In this document: piece by piece, positions 25,204-34,049 of the stretch
How positions within the stretch are numbered: position 1 is the stretch's first letter
Layout: every line of letters begins with the position of its first letter
Source of the DNA: Microcaldota archaeon
Lineage (GTDB): Archaea; Micrarchaeota; Micrarchaeia; Micrarchaeales; CABMGC01
Reading direction: 5' to 3'
Assembly (NCBI GenBank): GCA_021851065.1
Contig: JAJZJQ010000010.1
Location: 1 to 46,217 of the forward strand
Length of the DNA: 46,217 nucleotides
Program-made: the position numbers and the translations under genes
Notes under the pieces: generated by a model
Told to the model about the DNA's origin: nothing
What the model saw: the letters and a program-made list of their open reading frames with translations, nothing else
Databases searched by the model: none

Positions 25204-25569
25204 ATCCGTGAGCAAGCGGCTATGCGCGAGCAGTCCGGGGATAATGCCATGCGGTAAATGAGATATTTGTTTCTGTTGCAACATAGCAGTAAGTGCACTG
25301 CCAAGTTGCCATACGGCTTAATCTTCTCGATGCCAAGTAGCGCGGCAGGTGAGCAGCAAGCGCACATCACGCTTCTTGCAATGTGGATATGATATTGCCT
25401 GCAAGATCTTCGAGCCAGGCCATTTCAGAGACCCGAGTGCAGATATGCACGCACATTATGCCATATGGGTAATGCCAGAACCTTTCGTAGCGCTCGAACT
25501 TATGCCATTTCCTTTGGATTCGGCAACAGCCTTGACAGTGTCGGCAGCAACTTAGGCTGAGCTTGGAGC
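25204..25569. other. Gap with no assignable gene
   Basis: One plus-strand frame from GTG 25349 to 25555 (68 residues, ...CKIFEPGHFRDPSADMHAHYAIWVMPEPF...) looks mildly coding-like. It has no recognised family, no clear promoter and no ATG start. The minus frame 25367-25609 is Cys/Arg-rich and looks like a shadow. A decayed gene is possible. Confidence 0.3.
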
Positions 25570-26196
25570 TTAGGTTATGACATTGCCTGACGGCGACATC
25601 AGATACCACAGGCCCAGAAGCCCCTGGCCTTTTATCTGGCCCGGCGCGCTGTCCCCGCTGTAGTAATACAGCGGCCTGCCGTAGTACGTCAGCTGCTTTG
25701 TCCCATCTGTCCTGCTTATCGTGTTGAACGCCTTTGTATTCACCGTGGAGTTAGCAGCTGCAGTCACATTGGAAGCATAGAATGCATGCCATATTGTTGC
25801 GCACGAGCCGTAGCAGCTGCTGGTGCCGCCGTACGGGGTGTCTAGCATGTATATGTACAGCGACATGCCCTTGCCATCGGTTACGTAGTTGCCCACTGTA
25901 GCGTTATATCTTGAAGCTACGGAGTATGTACCCGGAGTTATTGTAGTGGGCTTTGTAGTGTTAGTTACATTTGCTGTGGTTACGGTGTTTGCGGTAGCAG
26001 TGTTTGCAGTTGTGGCGTTGGTAGTGGTTGCATTTGCTGTAGTGGTGTTTGCGCCTACTGTGCTTATAGCAGCAGTTGTTGGAGTCGACGAGCTTGATGA
26101 TGCTGCAGCTGGGCCGCTATAGCTAAGGGCATAGGCAGCTGCAATTATGATTATTGCCAGCACTATTATTCCGGCTGCGGCTGTTTTGGCATTCAT
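25570..26196 (-). CDS. Secreted protein with COG4315 / lipoprotein_15-type repeats
   Basis: The start at ATG 26196 gives 208 residues with an N-terminal anchor ([23 protein letters not shown]). The longer track start lies upstream of the TATA box. A low-complexity Thr/Ala/Asn stalk follows (about residues 33-90). The globular part carries the two motifs of the secreted repeat family PF03640: [33 protein letters not shown] and [33 protein letters not shown]. Two Cys (SSCYGSC) may form a disulfide or bind metal. The molecular role of this family is not established. The TATA box TTTTTAAAG (about 26230-26239) fits this start. Confidence 0.8.
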   Translation of the reverse strand: MNAKTAAAGIIVLAIIIIAAAYALSYSGPAAASSSSSTPTTAAISTVGANTTTANATTTNATTANTATANTVTTANVTNTTKPTTITPGTYSVASRYNATVGNYVTDGKGMSLYIYMLDTPYGGTSSCYGSCATIWHAFYASNVTAAANSTVNTKAFNTISRTDGTKQLTYYGRPLYYYSGDSAPGQIKGQGLLGLWYLMSPSGNVIT

Positions 26197-26328
26197 GATA
26201 TCACTTGTGATAGGGATAATGGCGCAAAACTTTAAAAACAGTTCCTTATGCTTTCGGTTGGCGCTTGCAGATGATTGGATATGCGTAACCCATTTTAAGC
26301 ATGATTGTGCATCTATCATCGGGTATGC

Positions 26329-27276
26329 ATGATACTGTTTACAATTGTAGAAATGGTCGCTGCGATACTGGGCTTCTTTGTAGCTGCAGAGCTGACTGCC
26401 ATAGGCACTGACAGGATAGAGCCGCTTGTTGGCCAGGGAATGGCCGGAGGAGTTGTGCTTGGTCTGCTGGGCGCACTCCCTGAGACAGTATTTGTGGTAG
26501 TTGCAACGCTGTCAGGGTCTTACGATGTGGCAGTAGGCTCGGCGATAGGAGGCAACATAATACTGTTTACCCTGGGCATAGGTGTGCTCGGCATACTATA
26601 TGCCATGAAATGGAAAGGCCCGATAAAGATGAAGGGCGATTACAGGGTTGAGCTGTGGTTCCTTCTGGGATCGACAGTTGCGCTTGTGCTGCTTATGCTC
26701 TATGGATCGCTAGACAGGCTTACCGGGCTGCTGCTGTTCGTGCCGTATCTTGCATACATTGCCTACAGATACGCAAGCGCACACAGGATGATAAGGAAAA
26801 ATGCAGGTACAGCAGAAGGAAAGAGGAGGATACTGAAGGCACTTGCTTATATATTTGTTGGGATGCTTCTCATTGCGCCACTGTCGGATATATTCGTTGG
26901 GCTCATATCTTCCCTGTCTTCAGACATAGGGATATCGGCGCTATGGATAGCGCTAGTTATAGTGCCGATAGCGTCCGATCTTGACGAGAATATAAGCGGC
27001 TACAGGATCTTGTCGAAGAGCCGCTGGGGGGGATCCACTGCCATAGTGAGCTTCATAGGCAGCAAGCTGCAGAACAACACCATGCTGCTTGGCCTAATTG
27101 GCCTTCTTGCAATGCAGCCAATAGCCCTGGCAAGCGCAAGGTTTAGCCTTTCTGCAGTCATAATGGTCAACCTTATAGCCATAGTTGTGGTGATAAGGGG
27201 AAAGTTCACTGTGCGCGAGAGCGTGCTGCTTATAGCAGCATATGTTTCGATTGTAGCGGCCGCTTTTGTGTTTTAG
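26329..27276 (+). CDS. Sodium/calcium exchanger family (CaCA) membrane protein
   Basis: The start at ATG 26329 gives 315 residues and about ten membrane helices. The two inverted alpha repeats that form the ion path are visible: [38 protein letters not shown] (about residues 45-85) and [18 protein letters not shown] with [21 protein letters not shown] (about 215-260). Each has the acidic residue (PE / SDLDEN) and the G-S-x-G-x-N type signature of CaCA antiporters, here with K-L-Q-N in the second repeat. Which cations are exchanged cannot be decided. The MCIYHRVC extension in the track looks non-coding. It is divergent from the secreted protein gene. Confidence 0.85.
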   Translation: MILFTIVEMVAAILGFFVAAELTAIGTDRIEPLVGQGMAGGVVLGLLGALPETVFVVVATLSGSYDVAVGSAIGGNIILFTLGIGVLGILYAMKWKGPIKMKGDYRVELWFLLGSTVALVLLMLYGSLDRLTGLLLFVPYLAYIAYRYASAHRMIRKNAGTAEGKRRILKALAYIFVGMLLIAPLSDIFVGLISSLSSDIGISALWIALVIVPIASDLDENISGYRILSKSRWGGSTAIVSFIGSKLQNNTMLLGLIGLLAMQPIALASARFSLSAVIMVNLIAIVVVIRGKFTVRESVLLIAAYVSIVAAAFVF

Positions 27277-27320
27277 CCTTGCTGCCTAATGGAGGAATCA
27301 ATATGGACTGCATTCTGGAG

Positions 27321-28010
27321 TCATATGTTGTTTAGCCTTGCCTTTATCTCTTCCGTAGTGAGCTTTGTGGAGAGCAGGGGTATGCGCTCTATCTGAGCTA
27401 TTTTTATGGCAAGCTTGTCCATGTTATCAACGTTCTGTATCACGACTATCCGCGGCTTTATTGGAGCCACCCTTATCACCACCATTGGAGATCTTCCAGT
27501 GCTTACCTGGTCAAATACAAAGGCGCGCTCGTTTGTAGTGCCAAAAAGCTTGGGATACTCGCTGGGAGAGATCTCGAGTATGACCCTGATGCTGTCTATA
27601 AGCGTGTACCCAAAGATCTTTATAGTGTCAAGGTAACTTGGATTTGATATTATCTTTGCGTCTATTATCCTGGCGAAATCGGTTCCTGTTATTGGAGCAG
27701 AGAAGTCCTTTATAGTGTAGAACGGGTCCTTCTCCTGCGGCAGGTTGTACTTCTCCAGATTCTTTATGACCTCGCCGCCGTGCTGGCCGTCTATAGTGAA
27801 TAAGGCGTTCACGAATCTCTTTATTATGCCGACCCCAGGGCTTGCCCTCCTGTTGCCCTCATAGTCGCTTATCGTGGATGTGGATATCTTTAGGTACTTG
27901 GCGAGCTCGACCTGGGATATGCCAAACAGCTCCCTCCACTTCTTCATTGTGCTGCCCGGGCTGTCGGACAGAGCCACTTCGCCTGCTATCCTCTCCTGCA
28001 ACGTGTCCAT
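27321..28010 (-). CDS. HTH transcription regulator (COG1709-like)
   Basis: The 229-residue protein has a Cro/CI-type HTH at about residues 22-55 (WRELFGISQVELAKYLKISTSTISDYEGNRRASPG). A C-terminal domain of about 150 residues follows (FARIIDAKIISNPSYLDTIKIFGYTLIDSIRVILEISPSEYPKLFG through IQNVDNMDKLAIKIAQIERIPLLSTKLTTEEI). This matches the archaeal predicted-regulator group COG1709 from memory. The C-terminal part may sense a ligand, but none is known to me. It starts four bases after the membrane protein gene at 28015 ends, on the same strand, so they form an operon. Confidence 0.78.
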   Translation of the reverse strand: MDTLQERIAGEVALSDSPGSTMKKWRELFGISQVELAKYLKISTSTISDYEGNRRASPGVGIIKRFVNALFTIDGQHGGEVIKNLEKYNLPQEKDPFYTIKDFSAPITGTDFARIIDAKIISNPSYLDTIKIFGYTLIDSIRVILEISPSEYPKLFGTTNERAFVFDQVSTGRSPMVVIRVAPIKPRIVVIQNVDNMDKLAIKIAQIERIPLLSTKLTTEEIKARLNNI

Positions 28011-28014
28011 GATA

Positions 28015-28791
28015 TTACCTTGCCTGAGAATGCTTTAAACCCTTCCTCCCGCGCTTACCTGCAGCAGTATTGGGGCCGTTGCCCTGCAGCTTGCGCCTTT
28101 GCTTTGCCTCAAGCGCATCGTATGCCTTGTAGATATCCTCCTCGTTCGCTGTCTTGGCGTCCCTGCTGCCTAGAAATATGGAATACAGTGCAGCTATTAT
28201 TCCGCCTATAAAGAGCACTGCTCCCACAAACCCATATGCCGCGTTTGAGAACAGTCCAGAGCTTATCTGGCTCTGTGTTTTCTCTATCGCGGAGTAGTAT
28301 ATGGTGACATTCCTGCTGCCGGTGTTCTGGAACACCTCGTAGTAGCTGCCGGCAGGCACTATGGTTGAGGAATTGGATTCGTATTCCGAGTACGGCTGCA
28401 CCTGGTTGGAAGTGGCGCCCTGCTGGTAGGGGTACTCGCCTGCAGTGCTGTTATGCACTATGGCAATGGCACCGTTTCCCTCAAGCGAGTTGGCATGGGC
28501 ATAGAGAATGGAATTTGACTCTATGTAAGGCAATGCAGCATCGAATCCTGTCTGATTGAGCAGGTAATAGTCTATTGGGGTGCTATTGGTGTAGAATAGC
28601 GTGCCAAGGGCTGTGCTGTTGGTAAGGTTTATCGATGCATATCTTATAGTGTTTGCGGCAAGCAGCATAACGTCAAGCTGCCCTGGAGCGAACCCGCTCT
28701 GTATTTGCAGCGAGTTTACATATAGCACGCCAAGCGATATGACAACGAGCAGTATGCCGATTAGTGTGAGCCTTTTCACAGAGATTACCAT
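28015..28791 (-). CDS. Two-helix membrane protein with an extracellular domain, unknown function
   Basis: I do not recognise a family for these 258 residues. Helix 1 is LTLIGILLVVISLGVLYVNSL (about 8-28). An outside domain of about 150 residues is rich in Asn/Ser/Tyr with several NxS/T sites. It ends with an SRNVTIYYSAIE strand. Helix 2 is YGFVGAVLFIGGIIAALYSIFL (about 185-206). A basic cytoplasmic tail of about 50 residues (KQRRKLQGN, AAGKRGRKGLKHSQAR) looks nucleic-acid or regulator binding. It is first in an operon with the COG1709-like regulator and divergent from the KaiC-like ATPase. A sensor-type role is possible but only inferred. Confidence 0.7.
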   Translation of the reverse strand: MVISVKRLTLIGILLVVISLGVLYVNSLQIQSGFAPGQLDVMLLAANTIRYASINLTNSTALGTLFYTNSTPIDYYLLNQTGFDAALPYIESNSILYAHANSLEGNGAIAIVHNSTAGEYPYQQGATSNQVQPYSEYESNSSTIVPAGSYYEVFQNTGSRNVTIYYSAIEKTQSQISSGLFSNAAYGFVGAVLFIGGIIAALYSIFLGSRDAKTANEEDIYKAYDALEAKQRRKLQGNGPNTAAGKRGRKGLKHSQAR

Positions 28792-28816
28792 GCCGTATAA
28801 GATACAATCGCAGCAT

Positions 28817-28828
28817 AGTTTATAATAG
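28817..28828. promoter_or_regulatory. Shared TATA element of two divergent genes
   Basis: AGTTTATAATAG is centred about 28 bases from the ATG at 28850 on the plus strand and about 31 bases from the ATG at 28791 on the minus strand. It can be read in both directions and gives nearly leaderless transcripts each way. Confidence 0.5.
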
Positions 28829-28849
28829 CAAACGGTGAAAGGTAGGTAT

Positions 28850-29602
28850 ATGGATTCGGATGACGGGGCAACAGGCGTGGAGTTAGTGCCTACAGGAATA
28901 GCAGGACTTGACGCGATGCTCTACGGCGGCATACCGAAAGACAACCAGACAATAATTGCCGGAGGGCCCGGAGCAGGGAAGACCCTGCTTGCATTCGAAT
29001 TTCTCTACAGGGGCGCAAAGGCCGGCCAGACAGGTATATTCTTCGCTCTTGAGGAGGACCCGAAGAAGATAGTGCAGAACGCAAAGAACGCATTCCTTAA
29101 CTTCGATGACGTTGACGAGTTTATAGACAGGGGCAGGATAATAGTAAGCGGAAGGGATGTTACTGTTGACATGGACAGAATGGAGAAGGGTTCGTCGCTG
29201 GAGTTCGGGCACATGGTCGGCGAGATCGAGGATGCTATAACAAGCTACAAGGCTACGCGCGTAGTGATAGACTCTTCGTCCGCAATAGAGCTTATAATAA
29301 AGAATTCTGCAGAGTACAGAAGGTCTATGTGGGCTCTTGTTGCCAATCTGCGCAGGCTGGGAGTCACATCCATACTCACATCGGAACTGGCCACTTCAGA
29401 CAAGAGAAGGCTGGAATTCAGGCCAGAGCACTTTATATTCGACGGAATGATAGTCATGTACCAGAGCGGGGAGGAGAAGCGAAGGGTGCAGTCAATGGAG
29501 ATAATAAAGATGAGGGGCTACAAGCACAGCTTCGTAACCGCGCCATATGACATAACGCCGGGAGGATTTAAGGTCTTCTCGCCTGAGTCTATGACCACGT
29601 GA
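28850..29602 (+). CDS. KaiC/RadA-like ATPase, single domain
   Basis: The start at ATG 28850 gives 250 residues and follows from the TATA position; the GTG at 28835 lies too early. The RecA-type core has Walker A GGPGAGKTLLAFEFL (about residues 37-52), preceded by the KaiC-like PTGIAGLDAMLYGGIP. The catalytic Glu is in FFALEEDPKKI and Walker B is VVIDSSSAIELI. DGMIVMYQSGEEKRRVQSMEIIKMRGYKHS is the typical archaeal KaiC ending. Single-domain archaeal KaiC proteins are thought to act in signalling or regulation and are not clock proteins as such. It is divergent from the membrane protein/regulator operon, which may be functionally linked. Confidence 0.88.
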   Translation: MDSDDGATGVELVPTGIAGLDAMLYGGIPKDNQTIIAGGPGAGKTLLAFEFLYRGAKAGQTGIFFALEEDPKKIVQNAKNAFLNFDDVDEFIDRGRIIVSGRDVTVDMDRMEKGSSLEFGHMVGEIEDAITSYKATRVVIDSSSAIELIIKNSAEYRRSMWALVANLRRLGVTSILTSELATSDKRRLEFRPEHFIFDGMIVMYQSGEEKRRVQSMEIIKMRGYKHSFVTAPYDITPGGFKVFSPESMTT

Positions 29603-29767
29603 CTATTGCGTTGGAATAGCATGGTAATGAGCAGATCGGATACAGGCAGTTATGCATTGCTGCTTTTGGTTGGGCAGAAGCCATTTTTCACCATATGCGC
29701 CCAATGGGAAGGCATATCTGCCAGTTCCCTAAACAAATGTTAAATACATTATCTGAAAAATAGATAT

Positions 29768-30874
29768 TTGCTGTGTGATGCATTGGATGGCAAGGATAGT
29801 GAAAAAGAAACCGGCAGGCAGCATGGGGAGAACAGACTCATAGCATATGTGGCTGTTGCAATACTTGTAGCGCTTGCAGCAGTGTCTATGCTCTTCTCTT
29901 CAGGCCAAGGAGGTAGCAGCATTTCGCACTGCAACTCTTATGCTTTCCAGCAGGACAGAGACAGCTGCCTTGAGTCGCTTGCAGCAAGCACATCGAATGC
30001 ATCGCTGTGTGCAAGCCTGCCTTCGTCTTACGCTGACGGATGCTACCAGGCCATAGCGCAGAACACCTCAAATACATCCATATGCGGCAGGATAAGTTCG
30101 CAGAGCCTGCAGGGGCAGTGTTACATGGACCAGGCATATTCCAGGATGGATCCAGGCATATGCATGATGATAAACGGCAGCTCCGCTGATGCCTGCATAT
30201 ACAAGCTTGCGGCGCAAATGCACAATTCCACTGCATGCAGCCTGATCCCAAATTCCAGTGCGCAGGTGTGCTACGCGGCCGTGTATCTTGGAGAGGCCAT
30301 AGAGCAGGGCAGCGGCGCGGTGTGCTCGCGCATAGTCTCAGACAACAGCACTGCAGTTGCCGAATCTGCGCTGGAGAATGTGAATATGAGCCAGTATTAC
30401 GGAGTTGACATCAACCTGACACAGACGCTTGAATACGATGCGCTGTCCAGTTATACCATTGGAGCGCGAGATCTGTGCTATGTTTCAGTGGCTTACCGCA
30501 CAGGAAATTCGTCTTACTGCGGCTATGCCCAGGACAAGAACCTTAGCGAGTCGTGCAACACCACCATAAGCTATGCGCTTAGCGGATCTGCAGCAGTGGT
30601 CAATTCCACGGCCAACTTCACCGCACTGCTAAACAGCTGCAACGGGCAGACGGATTCGCAGCAGTGCACGTACGGAGTGTTTTATGTTGAAGCCGTACAG
30701 AGCAAGAATGTGAGCTACTGCAAACACATACCTGCTCCGAATTCCTACCAGTGCTACTATGCCATGGCATCAGAGAACAACGATACATCATACTGCAGCT
30801 ATATAGGCAATGCAACGCTAAACAACGACTGCGTCTCTGCAGTGGATGGGTTATTTGCAGTAAACAGCAGTTGA
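29768..30874 (+). CDS. Cysteine-repeat secreted protein with N-terminal anchor
   Basis: The 368-residue protein starts at TTG 29768 (TTG 29783 is the alternative; no in-frame ATG exists upstream of the helix). A membrane helix IAYVAVAILVALAAVSMLF sits at about residues 25-43. The outside part contains about eight units of roughly 30 residues with the pattern C[YIL]xxxAxxxxNxSxCxxI. Examples are DSCLESLAASTSNASLC, DGCYQAIAQNTSNTSIC, QVCYAAVYLG and SYQCYYAMASENNDTSYC. Cys pairs probably form a chain of disulfide loops, and nearly every unit carries an N-glycosylation site. No family is recognised. It ends one base before the GTG of the DHH gene, so the two are probably cotranscribed. Confidence 0.7.
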   Translation: MLCDALDGKDSEKETGRQHGENRLIAYVAVAILVALAAVSMLFSSGQGGSSISHCNSYAFQQDRDSCLESLAASTSNASLCASLPSSYADGCYQAIAQNTSNTSICGRISSQSLQGQCYMDQAYSRMDPGICMMINGSSADACIYKLAAQMHNSTACSLIPNSSAQVCYAAVYLGEAIEQGSGAVCSRIVSDNSTAVAESALENVNMSQYYGVDINLTQTLEYDALSSYTIGARDLCYVSVAYRTGNSSYCGYAQDKNLSESCNTTISYALSGSAAVVNSTANFTALLNSCNGQTDSQQCTYGVFYVEAVQSKNVSYCKHIPAPNSYQCYYAMASENNDTSYCSYIGNATLNNDCVSAVDGLFAVNSS

Positions 30875-30878
30875 AGTG

Positions 30879-32279
30879 ATGATGTTGCGCGGACTGGTAT
30901 CGTGTGTGAAGAACCCTGATTCGGCAAGGGCATCCTACTTTATCGTTTCGTGCAATGGTGCAGCGCTGCACACATCTGTTGCTGAGGGAGGCATATCCGC
31001 AGGCACAGGAGATGTGGTCGAATTCGACGGTGGAAGAATAGAATCAGTTGAAGAGGATCCGGGATATGCCAAGGCGGTGGAAAAAGATCTGGCAGCATTC
31101 TGCAAGGGGCTTTTTGGCAGCAAGGCGCATAAGTATGGCAATGCCGATATCGATGCAGTTACTTCGAGGCTCTGGGTAGCTGCCATGAATGCAGGCAAGC
31201 TTCTTGCCAGAAAGATAGCCTATTGCGCCCCCATAATAGTAAGATTCCACAATGATGCAGATGGCTCTGGAGGCGCGCTTGCCCTTAACTGTGCGCTGCG
31301 TGAGCTTGTGCCAAGGATCGGAGAGGCAGGAAACATCGTATGGATGATGCAAAAAGGCGTCTCTTACAGTGCCTATGATGCCGCAAACGATATGCTTATC
31401 GCAAACGGCTACAGCTCCATGGAGAAACCGCTGCTTATCATAATAGACTTCGGGACCACGACGCAGAGCAATGCGGGAATAAGGGCAGTTGACGGGAAGT
31501 TCGATGTCATCTGGCTTGACCACCACCCGATAGTGGATGGATTTGAGGGTGCTGTGCTTGGCAACTACATAAACCCATGGAATTATGGCGGCAATTCGAA
31601 CTACACGGCAGGCCTTCTTGCTTCGGTTTTCGCCAAGACATTCTCAGACGCCGATACAGGCCTCTTCGAGAGGGCCTCGCTCATAGGGGACTACAGCGAG
31701 TATGCGCCCATGGATGACGCAAAGGCGCAGCAGGCTTCTATGCTCCTTGATTTCATAACAAGCGACCTGCAGGCTGCCTTTGGGCCTTCGAAGCAGAACG
31801 TGACGCCGCAGGAGATAATGTCAGTGCTTTCAGACCGGAAAAGGAGAAAGGAGCTGCTTGACTACGCCAACATAAGGCTTGAGGAGGCAGTGGAGCGCGG
31901 CATGGATGCGGCAAGGATGTACGAGGCTCCTGGCGCGTTCGTATACCTGCTTGATTTCGATGTAGTCAAGTCAGGGGAGACGCGCTACCCTCTGCCAGGC
32001 AGGTTCGCGTCGAAGCTGCTTGCCAGGATAAATGGTACAGACATGCGAAGGGCGATAGTGGTGCTTTATGTTGGGGCATACATAATGATGCGGGCCGACA
32101 AGGAGCTGTGCACAGACCTTAACATTCTGGACGTTATAGCTGAGGTGAAGAGAAGGTATGGCAATGACGTTGAAAACGGTGGAGGCCACAGGTGCGCAGG
32201 CGCAGTGAAGCTTGCAGACAAAAGCCGGAGCAGGGAGGTTGCGATTGCTATTGTAAGGATAATAAAGAATGCAATTTGA
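30879..32279 (+). CDS. DHH-DHHA1 phosphoesterase (archaeal RecJ-like)
   Basis: The DHH domain has motif I VRFHNDADGSGGALAL (Asp-x-Asp), motif II IIIDFGTTT and motif III WLDHHPIVDG (DHH). The C-terminal DHHA1 domain ends with VENGGGHRCAGAVKL, the GGGHxxAxG-like substrate loop. About 130 N-terminal residues form an extra beta/helical domain. The order and length (about 466 residues) fit archaeal RecJ/GAN-type single-strand nucleases or nano-RNase relatives; I cannot tell which. The start could be GTG 30876 or ATG 30879/30882. It directly follows the Cys-repeat gene. Confidence 0.82.
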   Translation: MMLRGLVSCVKNPDSARASYFIVSCNGAALHTSVAEGGISAGTGDVVEFDGGRIESVEEDPGYAKAVEKDLAAFCKGLFGSKAHKYGNADIDAVTSRLWVAAMNAGKLLARKIAYCAPIIVRFHNDADGSGGALALNCALRELVPRIGEAGNIVWMMQKGVSYSAYDAANDMLIANGYSSMEKPLLIIIDFGTTTQSNAGIRAVDGKFDVIWLDHHPIVDGFEGAVLGNYINPWNYGGNSNYTAGLLASVFAKTFSDADTGLFERASLIGDYSEYAPMDDAKAQQASMLLDFITSDLQAAFGPSKQNVTPQEIMSVLSDRKRRKELLDYANIRLEEAVERGMDAARMYEAPGAFVYLLDFDVVKSGETRYPLPGRFASKLLARINGTDMRRAIVVLYVGAYIMMRADKELCTDLNILDVIAEVKRRYGNDVENGGGHRCAGAVKLADKSRSREVAIAIVRIIKNAI

Positions 32280-32289
32280 CGGCAATGTT

Positions 32290-33186
32290 TTAGTGCGGGG
32301 AAGATGGATCTGGGCGCCTGTCACTGCGCAGAATGTTGATATATGCGAGCATCTTTTCCCTGGCTGCAGTGTATGCCTCGGAAGTTGGATCAATCTGCAC
32401 TGCCATTGTGAAGTGGTGCAGCGACTGCTGATAGCTGCCTACTGCACATAGCAAGCTGCCTGAATTGTACCACAGGCTGGCGCTGCCTGGGAACTTCCCT
32501 ATGCCCTCCTGATAGGCTGCGATAGAACCTTGCAGGTCGTTGCGCATGAATAGGGCAAGTCCTATGTTGTGATACGCAACTGCTGCAAGCTCGCCTATTT
32601 CCGCTTCCCTATGCCACCCGTACTTTTCGCCTACCTCGTCTTTTGGAATAGTCAGCTGTGGGGCATTGGACCGCAGCACCTCAAGTGCGCAGTACTCTCC
32701 GCCGAGCAATATGTGTTCAGGGTTTCTTACAGTTATAAGGCTCGTGACTTTTCCAAGCCTCTCAAGAGAAGAAGCAAACAGCATTGCGGAAGTGGAATCG
32801 TTGAAGCGGCCGTTGTAGATTGCTGCGCATAGTGTGCTGCGTTCCCCTGTTTCCACTGCGCCCATGTCTACGTAGAACGCATCGGATACTGCCCTGAATA
32901 ACTTTGCCTCGTCAATGCCGGCAGGGCCAACGGCGTTTGCATGCAATTGAAGTTCATGATCTTTGAACCCAGCACTTGGCGCATATAGAGCCGCAAGGTC
33001 TGAGACTATTGTCTCGGACATGTGTTTTATGCTGCGGCGTAGCGCCCGCTTTATGCCCAGCAGGCGGAATTCAGCCTCAAGTACGCTGTCTAGCGGCACA
33101 TGGGACATATTGTGCTCCGGCCTTCTGATGCTGCCATCAATAGTGTCTGGCACTGCACTGTGGCATCTGCCTGGCATCATACCCAT
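32290..33186 (-). CDS. TPR protein with a degenerate transglutaminase-like domain
   Basis: The central part (about residues 75-190) resembles the transglutaminase-like core. It has LFRAVSDAFYVDMGAVETGERSTLCAAIYNGRFNDSTSAMLFASSLERLGKVTSLITVRNPEHILLG. In active members a Cys sits at the start of the helix that reads DSTSAMLFASSLERLG here, and it is replaced by Ser/Thr, so catalysis is doubtful. The C-terminus has TPR units (VAYHNIGLALFMRNDLQGSIAAYQEGIGKFPGSASLWYNSGSLLCAVGSYQQSLHHFTMAVQIDP). The start is uncertain. ATG 33186 is chosen because the TATA box (CTATAAATATC, about 33252-33262) predicts a start near 33231. ATG 33111 has a better GGAG site. It is convergent with the DHH gene. Confidence 0.65.
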   Translation of the reverse strand: MGMMPGRCHSAVPDTIDGSIRRPEHNMSHVPLDSVLEAEFRLLGIKRALRRSIKHMSETIVSDLAALYAPSAGFKDHELQLHANAVGPAGIDEAKLFRAVSDAFYVDMGAVETGERSTLCAAIYNGRFNDSTSAMLFASSLERLGKVTSLITVRNPEHILLGGEYCALEVLRSNAPQLTIPKDEVGEKYGWHREAEIGELAAVAYHNIGLALFMRNDLQGSIAAYQEGIGKFPGSASLWYNSGSLLCAVGSYQQSLHHFTMAVQIDPTSEAYTAAREKMLAYINILRSDRRPDPSSPH

Positions 33187-33312
33187 TGTTATCACGCGTT
33201 TGCTGAGTGAACGCCACGCGCGACACCCACAGTTCTCAGTATCAGCATGCCTGATATTTATAGCCATAGCCAAGGCAAATACACCAAGGCAGATACATTG
33301 TCCTTACCGAAA

Positions 33313-33370
33313 TAATGTCCTCTCGACAAGGGAATATGTCTTTTACCGTGACAATCAGATCACGAGGACA
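33313..33370. repeat. Inverted repeat AATGTCCTC / GAGGACATT
   Basis: Two perfect 9-base arms at 33313-33321 and 33362-33370 are separated by 40 bases. They lie between the TPR gene promoter and the IS605-type right end. They may be an operator, an older element end or chance. Confidence 0.4.
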
Positions 33371-33392
33371 TTAACCAACCGTAGTATAAGAT

Positions 33393-33741
33393 GGGTGACA
33401 CCTTCCCACGACTGAAGTCTGTGGGCTTCCCCTGCGTTTGCAGGGTCTGCTCTCAGTTCCCTGATTCCTGCCTCCTGCCGAGGTCTTACTGAATCTACCT
33501 GAACGTGACCTCCCCTCTGTCCGAGGGTAGCTCTTTTGAGTATATTTATTGATGCGGTTATGCCTCTGCCCAACTGCAACCTGCATATATCGCAGTTGAA
33601 CTGTCTTTGTGATAGGGGCATGTCCGTGATATTGCCGCAATCGCTGCATGTCTTTGAAGTGTTATTTGGATTTGCCTCTTTCTGCTGCCTGAGTATCGGG
33701 TTGAGGCTGAAGTAATATGGGAGAGCAGTTGTTTCTTTCAA
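33393..33741 (-). pseudogene. Decayed TnpB (IS605 OrfB) C-terminus with its right end
   Basis: On the minus strand the frame has the TnpB zinc finger NTSKTCSDCGNITDMPLSQRQFNCDIC. GRGITASINILKRATLGQRGG follows. The RuvC-III catalytic site, DRDxNAxxN in active TnpB and DRDVNASIN in the copy at 45.9 kb, reads GRGITASIN, so the Asp is lost. Upstream residues do not resemble the rest of TnpB and the RuvC I and II parts are missing. The track ORF (33355-33741) reads on through the right end into the flank. Element-end hairpins at 33513-33527 and 33405-33425 match those of the other copy. Confidence 0.75.
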
Positions 33742-34046
33742 TGTTCTGCATCCGCAGGGCTTCTGCTGTGAATGAAGGAAATCCTGGATATCCCAGCCAC
33801 CGAAATGGCCTTTTCCCCGACACTTGTTGCATAGAGTGCAAGATGCCTATCCTGTTCTCTTAGCCCCTGTACTCTTTTGCACATCCAAGAATAGACCCAT
33901 GCTCTTACAACACAGCTCTGCCGCGTTATGTTGGGGCGAAGATCCATGACGCTTTCGTTACGAAAGACTTTATTGTAGAGCCATTCTAGCCAAGACTGCG
34001 GAACATGCCACCACTGCTGTGCATCTACAGTGAAGGAACAGATCAT
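33738..34046 (-). CDS. Trp-rich hypothetical ORF next to the TnpB relic
   Basis: This 102-residue ORF (MICSFTVDAQQWWHVPQSWLEWLYNKV...) belongs to no family I know. In another frame of the same stretch CTLCNKCRGKGHFGGWD leads directly into the TnpB relic frame. The whole segment 33738-34046 may therefore be rearranged element DNA rather than one gene. No clear promoter is visible. Confidence 0.25.
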   Translation of the reverse strand: MICSFTVDAQQWWHVPQSWLEWLYNKVFRNESVMDLRPNITRQSCVVRAWVYSWMCKRVQGLREQDRHLALYATSVGEKAISVAGISRISFIHSRSPADAEH

Positions 34047-34049
34047 TAC

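Noticed and set aside
25349-25555. 68-residue plus-strand ORF
   Set aside because: Somewhat coding-like, but GTG start, no promoter and no family; kept only as a note in the gap entry.
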